Below are positions 9,750 through 19,294 of a stretch of DNA of 64,000 nucleotides, one piece after another. The stretch lies in NCBI RefSeq assembly GCF_030064895.1, contig NZ_JASJEB010000020.1:1-64000 (forward strand). The letters run 5' to 3'. The translations under genes and the position numbers were made by a program. This DNA comes from Crocosphaera sp. Lineage in GTDB: Bacteria; Cyanobacteriota; Cyanobacteriia; Cyanobacteriales; Microcystaceae. Numbering within the stretch: position 1 is the first letter of the stretch; the number at the start of each line of letters is the position of its first letter. The notes below the pieces were generated by a model, which had not been told where the DNA came from, ran no database searches, and saw only the letters and a program-made list of their open reading frames with translations.

Positions 9750-10379
9750 GCAAAAAAGTAATTGATAAATAAACAGGTTACTCACAATGTATAGCAATAA
9801 TCAGAGTTCCTATTTTCTGATTAATAAGAGTATCAATAATCAAACGAGATGCTTTGTAGAGATAATCATTAATCTTGAATTATCTTTTATTACTAGGCTA
9901 TATAGGCTATAGTTTATTCTAAAAAAACTAAGAGGTTTTATAAATCATTTCGCTGATCGCGGCGTTTGAGTAGCATCTGTAACAAAAACCACGCTAAGGC
10001 TGAAACTCTTTGAGGGCAAGGATTTTAGACCCTAACTTTTGGCTGGAAGTTGAGGTTTATATAACTCAAGGGAATTATTAATTTTTGTTAAGCATGAGAA
10101 CAGTAAGTACAGAAAAACTCAGTATATTTGTGGTTGTTTGATTATATATGACTATAAGAGGTTTTGAAACGGGAAAGACCTTAACGACTTTACACAGAAA
10201 AATGATAACTTCATCTATCTTTAATATATAGCCCTATTTTCTCCGTAGGATTAAGTAGCGTGTAATTAAAAGAACTATTTAAAAAATAGTATAAATCCCG
10301 TTGTACGCAACCTTCTCTTCATTTTAGGCTAAGTATAGTTAATTGCTTGCTAACAACAGTAAAACAGCGCGGATTTGCC
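9750..10379. other. Intergenic region upstream of the sigma factor gene
   Basis: About 600 bp carry no supported gene on either strand. The region is AT-rich and long for this genome. It probably contains the promoter and 5' leader of the sigma factor gene. I see no clear -35/-10 pair, hairpin or repeat that I would name. Confidence 0.45.
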
Positions 10380-11156
10380 ATGTATACTCCCGTAAAAGAA
10401 AATGTAAAACTCGAAACCCTTAAGTTGTTTCAAGAGTATCAAAAAAACCCAAAAACTAGAATAAGAAACAAAATTTTAGAATTAAATTTTGGTTTGGTTC
10501 GCAGAGAAGCACATCACTGGGTTCATCAATGTCCAGAAAGCTATGAAGATTTAGTTCAAGTTGGGAGTTTAGGTTTAATTCGTGCCATTGAAAGGTTTAG
10601 TATTGGAAAAGGTCATGCCTTCAGTTCCTTTGCTATTCCCTATATTAGAGGAGAGATTCAACATTATTTACGAGATAAAAAATATACAGTTCGTATCCCT
10701 AGACGTTGGTTAGAAATAGGAAGACAATCTATCCATGTTCGTCAAGAATTTAGAGAAAAATTTAATCGTCAACCCACGGATTCAGAAATTGCTCAAGTTC
10801 TAGAAATCTCATTAAAAGAATGGCAAGAAGTCAAACTAGCTTTCCAAAATAGAGAACCGGTTAGTTTAGATGTCAAAATTAGCAATGGTGGAGAAGGACA
10901 AACCAGCTTAGGAGATTTAGTTCCCGACGCTAATTATCGCAGTTTTCAACTAGCACAAGAAGATCAAATCCGTCTCCAACAAGCATTAGGAGAATTAGAA
11001 GAAAAAACAAGAAATATTCTTGAATTTGTTTTCCTCAAAGACTTAACTCAAAGAGAAACAGCCGAACAATTAGGAATTAGTGTTGTTACCGTTTCTCGTC
11101 GTGTCAAAAAAGGGATAGAAATTCTCAAAAATAATATGAGTCAAGAGATATGTTGA
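10380..11156 (+). CDS. sigF: RNA polymerase sigma factor, SigF-type (group 3)
   Basis: This is a 258-residue sigma-70 family factor lacking region 1.1 and the long non-conserved region. Region 2 is visible in DLVQVGSLGLIRAIERF and FSSFAIPYIRGEIQHYLRD, region 3 in FNRQPTDSEIAQVLEIS, and region 4 in RETAEQLGISVVTVSRRVKKG. The layout matches the SigB/SigF/sporulation-like group, called SigF in cyanobacteria, where it controls type IV pili and motility genes in Synechocystis. I chose the ATG at 10380 (MYTPVKENVK); a TTG at 10347 would add eleven residues, and neither has a convincing ribosome-binding site. The next gene, 98 bp on, is a PatA-like regulator, which fits a motility or surface programme. 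Confidence 0.85.
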   Translation: MYTPVKENVKLETLKLFQEYQKNPKTRIRNKILELNFGLVRREAHHWVHQCPESYEDLVQVGSLGLIRAIERFSIGKGHAFSSFAIPYIRGEIQHYLRDKKYTVRIPRRWLEIGRQSIHVRQEFREKFNRQPTDSEIAQVLEISLKEWQEVKLAFQNREPVSLDVKISNGGEGQTSLGDLVPDANYRSFQLAQEDQIRLQQALGELEEKTRNILEFVFLKDLTQRETAEQLGISVVTVSRRVKKGIEILKNNMSQEIC

Positions 11157-11254
11157 TTTAAAAAAGAGCTTAATTTACTCTTAATTGGTGATCTTAATCA
11201 CCTAAAAACGAAATAAATTATGAGAGACTGGAGTTAGGTCTATAATGTAAATTA

Positions 11255-12532
11255 ATGAAAGGAATTGTGTCAATGGCTGATGTTGATCGAGAAAAAAGAA
11301 ACACTCCATCTTCTTTAAACACCCTTTCCATGACACAGAGAACTTGTGAACCCGCTTCCCCTATTTGTTTCCCAAAATTTGCCACTACCCAACAGGCAAG
11401 TTTATTTCAAAAATTAAAAAACAATCAATTTAGTGGTAAAGTTTGTTGCCAAACTGCCCAAGGAACACAATCTAATATTTATTGGTATTTAGGGAGAATT
11501 ATTTATGTAACAGGGGGAACACACTCTCTAAGAAGATGGATAAGAACAGTGTTGCAACATTGCCCAAAACTGAAAGCAATGGGATTGCAATCTCTCTCCC
11601 TGGAAAAAGATATTTCTGTCTCCATTCGTCAAAATCATCCCATTAGTTGGGACTATGATTTACTATGTAGTTGGCTGAAACAGCAAAAAATTGATCGCGC
11701 ACAATTGTCAGATATTATTGCTAGTATGGTCACGGAAGTTTTATTTGACCTCATGCAACGTAGTCAAGTATCTTGTCATTTTTATACTGATAGAAAATTC
11801 TCTTCTCCTCCAGTCTTACTTGACCCACAACAAAGCATTGTTACTACCTGGAAATCTTGGCAAAATTGGCATCGTTCTATGTTAGGAAATCACTCTCCTA
11901 ATGAAGTTCCTGTGATTAAAAATTTAGAACGATTAAAAAAAAGGTCTTCACCGAAAACCTATCAATTTTTAACCCAGTATATTGATGGAAAACGTAGTTT
12001 GCGAGATTTAGCGGTTTATATGGAGCAAGATTTATTAAGGTTGACCTCATCCTTAGTACTGTACATTCAACTGGGACTGATAGACTTAAAAGAAATTGAA
12101 GACTTACCTCAATCTTTGACTTTACCTAAACAAAAGTTATTAGCTAAAAATCCCAAAAAGTTGATTGCTTGTGTCAATGATAACCCTCGAATTTTTCAGT
12201 TAATGAATGATATTATTACAGAGGAAGGGCATCAATTTTTAGGTATTAGTAATAGCAACAAAGTTATCTCCTTATGTATGGTTCATAAACCTGATTTAAT
12301 TTTTGTTGATTTAGAAATGTTGGGAATAGATAGTTGGAAAATTTGTCGTCAACTTCGTAAATCTCAAATGTTACCAAAACCTCCCATTATTATTTTCTTA
12401 GGAAAAAAAGGAGTGTTTGAAAGGTTACATCATACAATTGCTGGATGTGCTGGTTTTATTAGGAAACCCTTGAATAAACAAGAAATATTGGAAACAATCA
12501 TTGAACACCTACCCCAATCAGTCGCTGCTTAA
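11255..12532 (+). CDS. PatA/PixG-like response regulator
   Basis: This 425-residue protein has a PatA-type N-terminal region (about 45-280, starting FATTQQASLFQKLKNNQFSG), including a C-terminal helical part of the kind IDGKRSLRDLAVYMEQ. A receiver domain occupies about 300-420. In the receiver the phosphate acceptor is the Asp in DLIFVDLEM and the conserved Lys is in GFIRKPLN. The first acidic pair, usually DD, reads ND (CVNDNP), so metal binding may be weakened. Relatives steer phototaxis, pilus function and heterocyst pattern. An internal ATG at 11273 is an alternative start. It lies between sigF and the NACHT-HEAT gene, all in one direction, with gaps of 98 and 68 bp. Confidence 0.85.
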   Translation: MKGIVSMADVDREKRNTPSSLNTLSMTQRTCEPASPICFPKFATTQQASLFQKLKNNQFSGKVCCQTAQGTQSNIYWYLGRIIYVTGGTHSLRRWIRTVLQHCPKLKAMGLQSLSLEKDISVSIRQNHPISWDYDLLCSWLKQQKIDRAQLSDIIASMVTEVLFDLMQRSQVSCHFYTDRKFSSPPVLLDPQQSIVTTWKSWQNWHRSMLGNHSPNEVPVIKNLERLKKRSSPKTYQFLTQYIDGKRSLRDLAVYMEQDLLRLTSSLVLYIQLGLIDLKEIEDLPQSLTLPKQKLLAKNPKKLIACVNDNPRIFQLMNDIITEEGHQFLGISNSNKVISLCMVHKPDLIFVDLEMLGIDSWKICRQLRKSQMLPKPPIIIFLGKKGVFERLHHTIAGCAGFIRKPLNKQEILETIIEHLPQSVAA

Positions 12533-12600
12533 GAAAAGCTTTCAGTTCGTCTATAAATATTGTGATCAAGTAGAATTATAAGTAAAATTAGGCGACAATA

Positions 12601-15600
12601 ATGTCCCAACCCAACCCACCCGTGCTTGAAAAGAAATCCTCCTCCTTCAGCATTGACTGGAAAAAAGTCGGTCGTATGATGCTGAGATATTTTTTACCCA
12701 TCAATCCTATGAGTACCCAACCCGATGAAAGGGGAAACGATGGGAAAGACCTGCTAATTGGTTTAGACTGTATTCAAATTGCTAATCGTAGTAATGCTTA
12801 TTCAAAAAACTTTCAGAACCAATCATCTCAAGATAAACCCCTTCAATCTAGGGAATTAAATCTTAACAACTCTCAACTAGAACTATTATTTAAACAAATT
12901 TGTGATCCAAATAGAGACCCCAGACGCAGACGCAACATTGCCATTATGGGGGAATCTGGAACAGGCAAAAGTGTTTTTTTGCAAACCTTTGCTCGTTGGA
13001 TGCTAGAATCAACAGACTATATCCCTATTTGGGTGTCTCCCGAACAACTAGGCAGCTTTTCTCTTGAAGAATATTTAACTCAAAAATGGCTCACTCAATG
13101 TTGTAAGCACTATAGCAAAAAGCAGAAAATATCTCTAGAATTTTGGCAAACTTCTTTTGATGAGTTATTAGAAACCGGCAGAGTTTGGTTATTCGGGGAC
13201 GGGATAGATTACTTATTCACTGAATCTAGCGATAATAGCAGTGAGTCTCCCCTTTCCTTCTTCAAAGAACAACAAGAATATACAGGAAATTCTCATCTAA
13301 TTTTAACCTGTCAAACCGTTACCTGGAAAATTCAATCGCAAGCTTTAGCTGCATTTGATATCTATGAAACTAAATCTCTTTTAAATCAAACTGAAATTCA
13401 ACAATTTGTGGAAAGATGGTTATATCCCTACTCATCTCCAAGGGAAAATTCAGCAATAAAAAGGGATTTAGACAGAAATTTATCCACTTTATTGGGTCAA
13501 CCCGAAAACCAACACCTTCAAACTTGGTTAAATAATCCCTTACGCTTATCTTTGCTTTGTCGTCTTTGGCAGAAAAACCCTCACACCTTACCCCAAACAG
13601 CAGCAAGTTTATATCAAGTCTTAGTTAATGAATTCTATCAATGGCAAGCAGAAAACAGTAATGTTACCCTCGCAGAACAACAACCATTGAATGAATTTTT
13701 AACTCGTTTAGCCTTAAATCATCGAGAAACGGCCTTGTTTTCTGCACCTATTTCTCCAGAGATGATCGAAGATAATACTTCGTTACTTTCTTTGAGTTTG
13801 CAACTACACTGGTTAAGACCGATTGGAATAGTTAGAGAACTAGAAAAACATAATCAGTATCGATTTGAAGATCAAACCGTTGAAGATTATTTCGCAGCTT
13901 TGGGCATTGAGAACTGGCAATATTTTTTCACCACAGAGACAACAAAAATCGAGATGTTTAGTGATAAATGGCAACACATCTTGCTATTTTGGATAGGACG
14001 AGAAGATATTGCTTGCGAAGAAAAAGAAGCCCTAATGACAGCGTTAATTGAGTTTGATGATGAATGTGGTCAGGAAAATTTTTATGGTTTTCGGGCTTAT
14101 TTAACCGCAGCTAGGGCCTTGTCAGAATTTCAGGATTTTTCTTTAAAAGAAATGATCATAGAACAATTGTTCATCTGGGCATTAGCAGACGAGGATGACT
14201 CCAACTTACGTCGTTTGGCCACTAGAGAAACGATCGCTGATATTTATCGTCCTCTGGTGATTACTCATTTAATTAACAATTTTCAAAATGATTCCCAACT
14301 GTTACAACAACAACAAAGATTGAACTATTTAGAACAATTAGGTAAAGGGAACCAAAAGGCGATCATAGCTTTAACGCAATGTTTACAAAATACCGAAGAT
14401 ACAAACCTTCGTTGGCAACTAGCAGAAACTTTAGGAACCATTGATCCAGGGAATTCTACGGCTATTAATTTAATCGTTCAAGGGTTAGAAAATGCTACCA
14501 AGGAACAAGACTATCAAAAAGCATTTTTAGCATTAGAAAAAATTGCTCAAGGACAGGGACAAGGTATTAAAGCCTTAGTACGTTTATTACATAGTCAACC
14601 CACTCCTAATTTAAAAAGACGGACTTTTCAATGTTTAGAAATTATTGGTCAAGGAAATGCAACAGCTATTGCTATTTTAGTTCAATTAATTCGTAGCACT
14701 AAAGACGAAACTATCCGAAAACAAGCAGCGGAAAGTTTAGAAAAGATCGACCCCGGTAATCCCACAGCGATTGCTGGTTTAATTAAATTAATAAAGACAA
14801 CAAAAAAAACAAGTATTCGTCAAGAAGTGGTTTATATTTTGGGAGAAGTTTCTCCAGGAAATTCTCAAGTTATCGCCGCGTTAGTTTCTCTTCTCGAAGC
14901 GAACGATGATCTGTATATGCGTTGGATGGCTATTAGTAGTTTAGGTAAAATTGGGGTAGGAAATGAACAAGCGATCGCAATTTTGGAAAAATTAATGGAA
15001 CCAGAAGAACCGTTACTAATTCGCAAGGAAGCATTAGATAGTTTAGGTAAAATTGACCCCAACAACAAGAATATTATTAAAGTTTCTATGCAATTAATGG
15101 AAGAAGTAGAAGACGAAGAATTATATCGAGAAATTGCCGAAAAACTGGGGAAAATAGACCCAGGAAATTCCAGTTCTATTAATGCTTTAACAAAAAGTTT
15201 GCAAATATCAACAGACGAGTTTGTTTTACGTCAAGTTGCGGTAAGTTTGGGCAACATTGATCCAGGAAATTTAGAAGCATTGATGGTTCTAGTCAATCTA
15301 ATTCAATCTACAAATGATCCAGATATTCGTAGTTTAGCTGCCGAAAGTTTAGGAGAAATTGGTCAGGGAAACCCAGCCGCGATCGCAACATTAATCCGAC
15401 TATTAGAAACAAGTTCTCACCTAGAAAGTCGCCGTTGTGCAGCGAAAAGTTTAGGTAAAATTGCTGTTGGAAATAAAGGGGCAGTCGCTACTTTTATCAG
15501 AGTTTTACCAACTATTAAGGATCAAGATTTAGGAAGACAAATGGCCGAAGAATTAATAACTATTTTACCAGAAAAACAAATGCCTCAAGTGGTTAGTCAA

Positions 15601-16203
15601 TTGCGGGATCATCTACTATATAGATCATTACCGCATTATTCTCCCTGTTATCAAGTGATGTGGCATTGTGCGCAACATTTACCTTATCAAACTTTTAAAG
15701 AAGTTTGGCAGCAACGAGGTTTACCACAGAAACTGTCATTAACTTTACAAACCTCCGAACCAGAAACACGAGAGAATAACACCAATTTTGAGAATTTACA
15801 ACAACAACTTAAAAACGCACCCGAGTTAACTTCGAGTCAGATTATTTTCATTGAAACTCGCTGCTTTATCGATGCAGAAAATCCTGCTATTGATATCTAC
15901 GACCAAATGTTAGAACAAAACTGTCCAGTATTTGAATATGGTTTACCAGAAACCCTTTCTAAACTTCGTCTTTATTGGCATTTATTACCAAAAAAATTTA
16001 ATAAAAGCCAGTTAATTTTACTTTTTTATGATCACGGTAATTCTAGTTTATCGTCCCATCTTTTAAATAGTTTAGCTAAGTTTAAGGGCATCATTGCTGT
16101 TATAACCCGACAGGAATCATCAGAGTTATCCGTTTTTTCTCCTGATGATCCCCAATTGGGGCAAACCCTCATAGACTGGCTACAACAACAGTTAAATTCG
16201 TGA
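12601..16203 (+). CDS. NACHT-domain NTPase with HEAT repeats and a C-terminal alpha/beta domain
   Basis: This is a 1200-residue STAND-type ATPase. The Walker A motif GESGTGKS is at about 117-124, and a Walker B-like strand reads VWLFGDGIDYLF near 200. The NACHT helical part includes NPLRLSLLCRLWQKNPHTLP. About eleven HEAT units of 37 residues span roughly 575-1000, with consensus GNxxAIxxLxxLLxxTxDxxxRxxAAxSLGKIDP. The last 130 residues form an alpha/beta domain (QIIFIETRCFIDAENPA; LILLFYDHGNSSL) that I cannot assign, possibly an effector or a NACHT-associated C-terminal domain. Family knowledge: bacterial NACHT proteins sense a trigger with repeats and switch by ATP-driven oligomerisation, some in phage defence. 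A signalling role is equally possible here, because the neighbours are sigF and a PatA-like regulator. Confidence 0.85.
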   Translation: MSQPNPPVLEKKSSSFSIDWKKVGRMMLRYFLPINPMSTQPDERGNDGKDLLIGLDCIQIANRSNAYSKNFQNQSSQDKPLQSRELNLNNSQLELLFKQICDPNRDPRRRRNIAIMGESGTGKSVFLQTFARWMLESTDYIPIWVSPEQLGSFSLEEYLTQKWLTQCCKHYSKKQKISLEFWQTSFDELLETGRVWLFGDGIDYLFTESSDNSSESPLSFFKEQQEYTGNSHLILTCQTVTWKIQSQALAAFDIYETKSLLNQTEIQQFVERWLYPYSSPRENSAIKRDLDRNLSTLLGQPENQHLQTWLNNPLRLSLLCRLWQKNPHTLPQTAASLYQVLVNEFYQWQAENSNVTLAEQQPLNEFLTRLALNHRETALFSAPISPEMIEDNTSLLSLSLQLHWLRPIGIVRELEKHNQYRFEDQTVEDYFAALGIENWQYFFTTETTKIEMFSDKWQHILLFWIGREDIACEEKEALMTALIEFDDECGQENFYGFRAYLTAARALSEFQDFSLKEMIIEQLFIWALADEDDSNLRRLATRETIADIYRPLVITHLINNFQNDSQLLQQQQRLNYLEQLGKGNQKAIIALTQCLQNTEDTNLRWQLAETLGTIDPGNSTAINLIVQGLENATKEQDYQKAFLALEKIAQGQGQGIKALVRLLHSQPTPNLKRRTFQCLEIIGQGNATAIAILVQLIRSTKDETIRKQAAESLEKIDPGNPTAIAGLIKLIKTTKKTSIRQEVVYILGEVSPGNSQVIAALVSLLEANDDLYMRWMAISSLGKIGVGNEQAIAILEKLMEPEEPLLIRKEALDSLGKIDPNNKNIIKVSMQLMEEVEDEELYREIAEKLGKIDPGNSSSINALTKSLQISTDEFVLRQVAVSLGNIDPGNLEALMVLVNLIQSTNDPDIRSLAAESLGEIGQGNPAAIATLIRLLETSSHLESRRCAAKSLGKIAVGNKGAVATFIRVLPTIKDQDLGRQMAEELITILPEKQMPQVVSQLRDHLLYRSLPHYSPCYQVMWHCAQHLPYQTFKEVWQQRGLPQKLSLTLQTSEPETRENNTNFENLQQQLKNAPELTSSQIIFIETRCFIDAENPAIDIYDQMLEQNCPVFEYGLPETLSKLRLYWHLLPKKFNKSQLILLFYDHGNSSLSSHLLNSLAKFKGIIAVITRQESSELSVFSPDDPQLGQTLIDWLQQQLNS

Positions 16204-16214
16204 TGTTCATTGAC

Positions 16215-16255
16215 GGGGAGTATGTGGGTAGTGTGGGGAGATGGGGAGACGGGGC
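16215..16255. repeat. G-rich short tandem repeat
   Basis: Degenerate GTGGGGA/GACGGGG units follow the NACHT gene. They are the complement of the C-rich repeats at 175-205 and 28.6 kb. Confidence 0.65.
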
Positions 16256-16259
16256 GAAA

Positions 16260-16304
16260 AATCAATAATTACATCTCGCTTTTGAAAAGATGTAATTATT
16301 GATT
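16260..16304. terminator. Long hairpin between convergent NACHT and hemH genes
   Basis: A 17-bp perfect inverted repeat, AATCAATAATTACATCT (16260-16276) and its complement (16288-16304), encloses an 11-base loop. It sits between two genes that converge, so it can end transcription from both sides. The stem is AT-rich and lacks a clean T-run. Confidence 0.65.
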
Positions 16305-16348
16305 GTTAATTGTTAATTTCTCAACATCTTGTTTAAATGCGTCTTAGC

Positions 16349-17512
16349 TTACAAAAGACCCACATAGTGTAGCGGTCCTTGACCGATCATTAACTCGATC
16401 AACAAGCCGAAAAACCCTAACATGGCTAATCTACCGTTCCAAACCTCAGCAGCAGTGGTCAATCCCCACTGCCAACGTTCTTGAGGATACATTTTCATGT
16501 TTTTCTTGGGATGGGTAACAGAGTCAAAGGTGACGGGGGGTTCTTTGAGGGAATGATTCACTAAGTCTGCTAACGCATCGATGAAAAGGGAATGGGTATT
16601 TAAGGCCGGAACTCTGAGAAAATTGGTAATACCTGCTTCTTCAGCTACTTCACGGTATTCAATATCAATCTCTTGTAGGGTTTCGATATGTTCCGAGACA
16701 AAACTGATGGGAACTACTAATAAATCTTTAACTCCTTCTTCCCCAAGTTCTTGCAATGCTTCCTCTGTGTAGGGTTTTAACCATTCCACCGGGCCGACTC
16801 GACTTTGATAGGCTAAAGTATGAGCATTGGGACGGTTGAGGGTTTTCATGATCAAACGGGTACAAGCTTCAATTTCTGCTTGATAGGGATCGCCAGCTTC
16901 TTCAACGTAGCTTTGTGGAACCCCGTGGGCGCTAAAAAAGATATGAATGCGATCAGGGTTAGAACATTTATCCAATTCTTGGGCAATGAGATCGGCCATC
17001 GCTTGTAAATAAAGGGGATGATCGTACCAAGATGGAATCAAAGTATATTCGATCTGTCGTAGCATAGGATCGGCTTCCCACATTTCTTCTAGTACCCGAA
17101 AACTAGAACCACTGGTACTGATAGAAAATTGAGGATAGAGAGGAAGAATAACCAATTTACGGAGGCGATCGCGTTTGATGCGGGCAATGGCTTCTTCGGT
17201 GAAAGGATCCCAATAGCGCATTCCGATATAAATATCGGCTTTTTGCCCAGTCTCAGCTAATTTCTGTTCTAGGGCTTCTCCTTGCGCTTCTGTAATCTTC
17301 CGTAATGGTGAACCTCCCCCAATCTGACGATAATTTTCTTGGGAGGTTTTGGTTCTCGCATTAGCAATGAACCAAGCTAAGGGTTTTTGTAGCCAAGGAA
17401 AAGGTAGTCTGATAATTTCTGGATCAGAAAATAGATTGAACAGGAAAGGGCGAACATCTTGTAATTGTTCTGGACCCCCTAAATTTAGTAATAAGACCCC
17501 AACGCGATCCAT
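16349..17512 (-). CDS. hemH: Ferrochelatase with C-terminal chlorophyll-binding-type helix
   Basis: Ferrochelatase inserts Fe2+ into protoporphyrin IX, the last step of heme synthesis. Family signatures are [12 protein letters not shown] at the N-terminus, [15 protein letters not shown] near 125 and the active-site histidine in [19 protein letters not shown]. Residues about 344-387 form the cyanobacterial extension: a linker and one membrane helix with the chlorophyll a/b-binding-type motif [14 protein letters not shown]. This tail is known to tie the enzyme to membranes and to regulate tetrapyrrole flow. At 387 residues it has the full length expected for this fusion. It is monocistronic, convergent with the NACHT gene. 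Confidence 0.97.
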   Translation of the reverse strand: MDRVGVLLLNLGGPEQLQDVRPFLFNLFSDPEIIRLPFPWLQKPLAWFIANARTKTSQENYRQIGGGSPLRKITEAQGEALEQKLAETGQKADIYIGMRYWDPFTEEAIARIKRDRLRKLVILPLYPQFSISTSGSSFRVLEEMWEADPMLRQIEYTLIPSWYDHPLYLQAMADLIAQELDKCSNPDRIHIFFSAHGVPQSYVEEAGDPYQAEIEACTRLIMKTLNRPNAHTLAYQSRVGPVEWLKPYTEEALQELGEEGVKDLLVVPISFVSEHIETLQEIDIEYREVAEEAGITNFLRVPALNTHSLFIDALADLVNHSLKEPPVTFDSVTHPKKNMKMYPQERWQWGLTTAAEVWNGRLAMLGFFGLLIELMIGQGPLHYVGLL

Positions 17513-17710
17513 AATTTTTTATAGTTAATTAAGATTTTTCGATTCTTAAATAAGTGTAACAAGATTTGCACCCTTAATAACAGTTTTCAATTTGATTAAT
17601 TAATATGTACTACCAGCGACGGGCTAACCTTCATGATGCAACCGAGATCGCCCCTCTGTGGATGGCTTTTTCCCAGAACAAGAGGATAAATCAGTATCTA
17701 GTAGTAATTC

Positions 17711-17817
17711 ATACCAAATCCGCTTATTATCGTAGAGTAATATTCTATCTCCCCCTGCCGCCTCTGCTTCCTCTACTCATCAAGATGATTATCTACTATC
17801 TAAAGCGGATTTAGTAT
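17711..17817. mobile_element. MITE-like element with imperfect terminal inverted repeats
   Basis: ATACCAAATCCGCTT... (17711-17735) and the complement of 17793-17817 (ATACTAAATCCGCTT...) match at 20 of 25 positions. The core is pyrimidine-rich (CTCCCCCTGCCGCCTC), and no coding sequence of length is present. The size of about 107 bp and its place between hemH and the DUF445 gene fit a non-autonomous miniature transposon. I could not fix the target duplication. The flanking DNA from 17513 to 17940 holds no other feature I can support. Confidence 0.6.
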
Positions 17818-17940
17818 CACCCCCCTCGTAATCACAATCAATGAACAACTATTATAATTTACCGAAAAAATCAAGAATTTGTTATCAATATTAATAATAA
17901 ATTGATACTAACAGAAGTAGATTTTATCTTTTAATTAAGA

Positions 17941-19200
17941 CTATCTCAGTAACAATAATACGGTTTGAAAAGAGCCTACTAAAAATCCTAAAATTCCCCC
18001 TAGATTAACGATAGCTTGTAATTCACTTTTAACAATACCTTGGACTGCCATTTCTAAATTTTGGGGAGTGGTGGCATTAACCCTATCAATAATAACTTGA
18101 TCAATAGATAAAATAGGAATTGCTTGAGCGACAATTTTTTCTAAATCTTCCTCTAAATATCTTTCTAAAATTAAAGCTAATTCCTCACTAATAGTTTCCA
18201 AAGATGAGGTTATAGCAGAAGAATCTTGAAGTCTATTAATAATTAAAACAGATAGTTTTTCCCAATCAACAGTTTTCCCAAAATCTTGAACAAATTTTGC
18301 CCCACTTTGTTGAATATAAAGTTGTACCGTTTCACGGGTAGTTTTACGAAGTTGTCTAACAGTAGAAACCGGTAAATTTTGTAAGGCAAGACTCTGTAAC
18401 CATTCTCTTAAACGACTACGAACTTCTAAAGATAATAACAGTTCTTTTAACCGAGTATTAGCCATTTCTTTGTCTTCCAAACAAAAACTTCTTAACCGTA
18501 ATAATGTATTACGAACCCCGAATAAATTAGCAACAACCCAATAAGTTCCACTGGTTTTTTCCCTCACCCCTTCATCAATAACTTGGATATTTCTTTCTGT
18601 TAAAAAGTCAACCAATGTTTGTCTGATCGTATCAGGAGGGATAACCCCTTCTAATAACCAATCAGCGAACTGTCTAGCTTGAGCATTATTGAGTTTAAAA
18701 TCTAAAAGAATTTGATCAAAAATCTGATTAATTTGGGTTTCCAAAAAATCTTGTCTACGGGCTAAAGTTCTTAAAAGTCGGGGTAAAGATTCGCTAAATA
18801 AATCCTCTAAAATTCCCGATAAAATTTTTGCAGTTTTTTGTTGCTTATCTAATTTTACTTGTTTAATAGATAAGTTTAATAACCATAAAATAGCTGCTTG
18901 TACCCGTTCCGTCTTCAACAAACGTTTTGCTAATTTTTGTAATTCTTCAGGGGTTAATAATGACCCCATAATTGTATCAGAAACCTTCTTAGCTAATCGT
19001 TCTTGGTTACGAGGAATTAAACCTGGTGTAAACGGTAAACGACGCTTACCAATATAAATCGCTTTGTAAGGGCGAAACAACATATTAATAGCAATATCAT
19101 TGGTAAAATAACCAATAATAGCTCCTGCTATCGGCGGAATAATAATAGTAGAAACTAGAGATAAATTAATAGAAGAAATATCTAACAAAGTCATGATCAA
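17941..19200 (-). CDS. DUF445 family membrane protein
   Basis: This 419-residue protein begins with a hydrophobic segment ([20 protein letters not shown]) and the strongly conserved DUF445 motif ...[35 protein letters not shown]. The middle is long, helical and charged, and a second hydrophobic helix closes the protein ([18 protein letters not shown]). The family is widespread and its function is not established. The first methionine (MIMTLLDI) could be either of two, three codons apart. It lies 77 bp downstream of menG on the same strand, separated by short tandem repeats. The family call is firm. Confidence 0.88.
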   Translation of the reverse strand: MIMTLLDISSINLSLVSTIIIPPIAGAIIGYFTNDIAINMLFRPYKAIYIGKRRLPFTPGLIPRNQERLAKKVSDTIMGSLLTPEELQKLAKRLLKTERVQAAILWLLNLSIKQVKLDKQQKTAKILSGILEDLFSESLPRLLRTLARRQDFLETQINQIFDQILLDFKLNNAQARQFADWLLEGVIPPDTIRQTLVDFLTERNIQVIDEGVREKTSGTYWVVANLFGVRNTLLRLRSFCLEDKEMANTRLKELLLSLEVRSRLREWLQSLALQNLPVSTVRQLRKTTRETVQLYIQQSGAKFVQDFGKTVDWEKLSVLIINRLQDSSAITSSLETISEELALILERYLEEDLEKIVAQAIPILSIDQVIIDRVNATTPQNLEMAVQGIVKSELQAIVNLGGILGFLVGSFQTVLLLLR

Positions 19201-19229
19201 TAACCAAAGATTTCAACTCATTTTTAAGA

Positions 19230-19294
19230 GTTATCAGTCATAAGTTATCAGTTATCAGTTAAGTTTATTTCTCACTGTTAACTGTTAACTGTTT
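19230..19294. repeat. Short tandem repeats GTTATCA/AACTGTT
   Basis: Repeated TTATCAG units are followed by AACTGTT units. Their right end overlaps the last codons of menG, whose C-terminal KTVNS is encoded within the repeat. Similar units recur near 30.57 kb and 34.77 kb. Confidence 0.75.

Noticed and set aside
11102-11187. Small hairpin GGTGAT/ATCACC after sigF (11187-11102 region, true arms 11187-11192 and 11197-11202)
   Set aside because: A six-base stem without a T-run is too weak to call a terminator.
17605-17814. Open frame of 69 codons between hemH and the DUF445 gene
   Set aside because: Half of it lies in the MITE-like element, it has no family resemblance, and the C-terminal part is just the translated pyrimidine-rich core.
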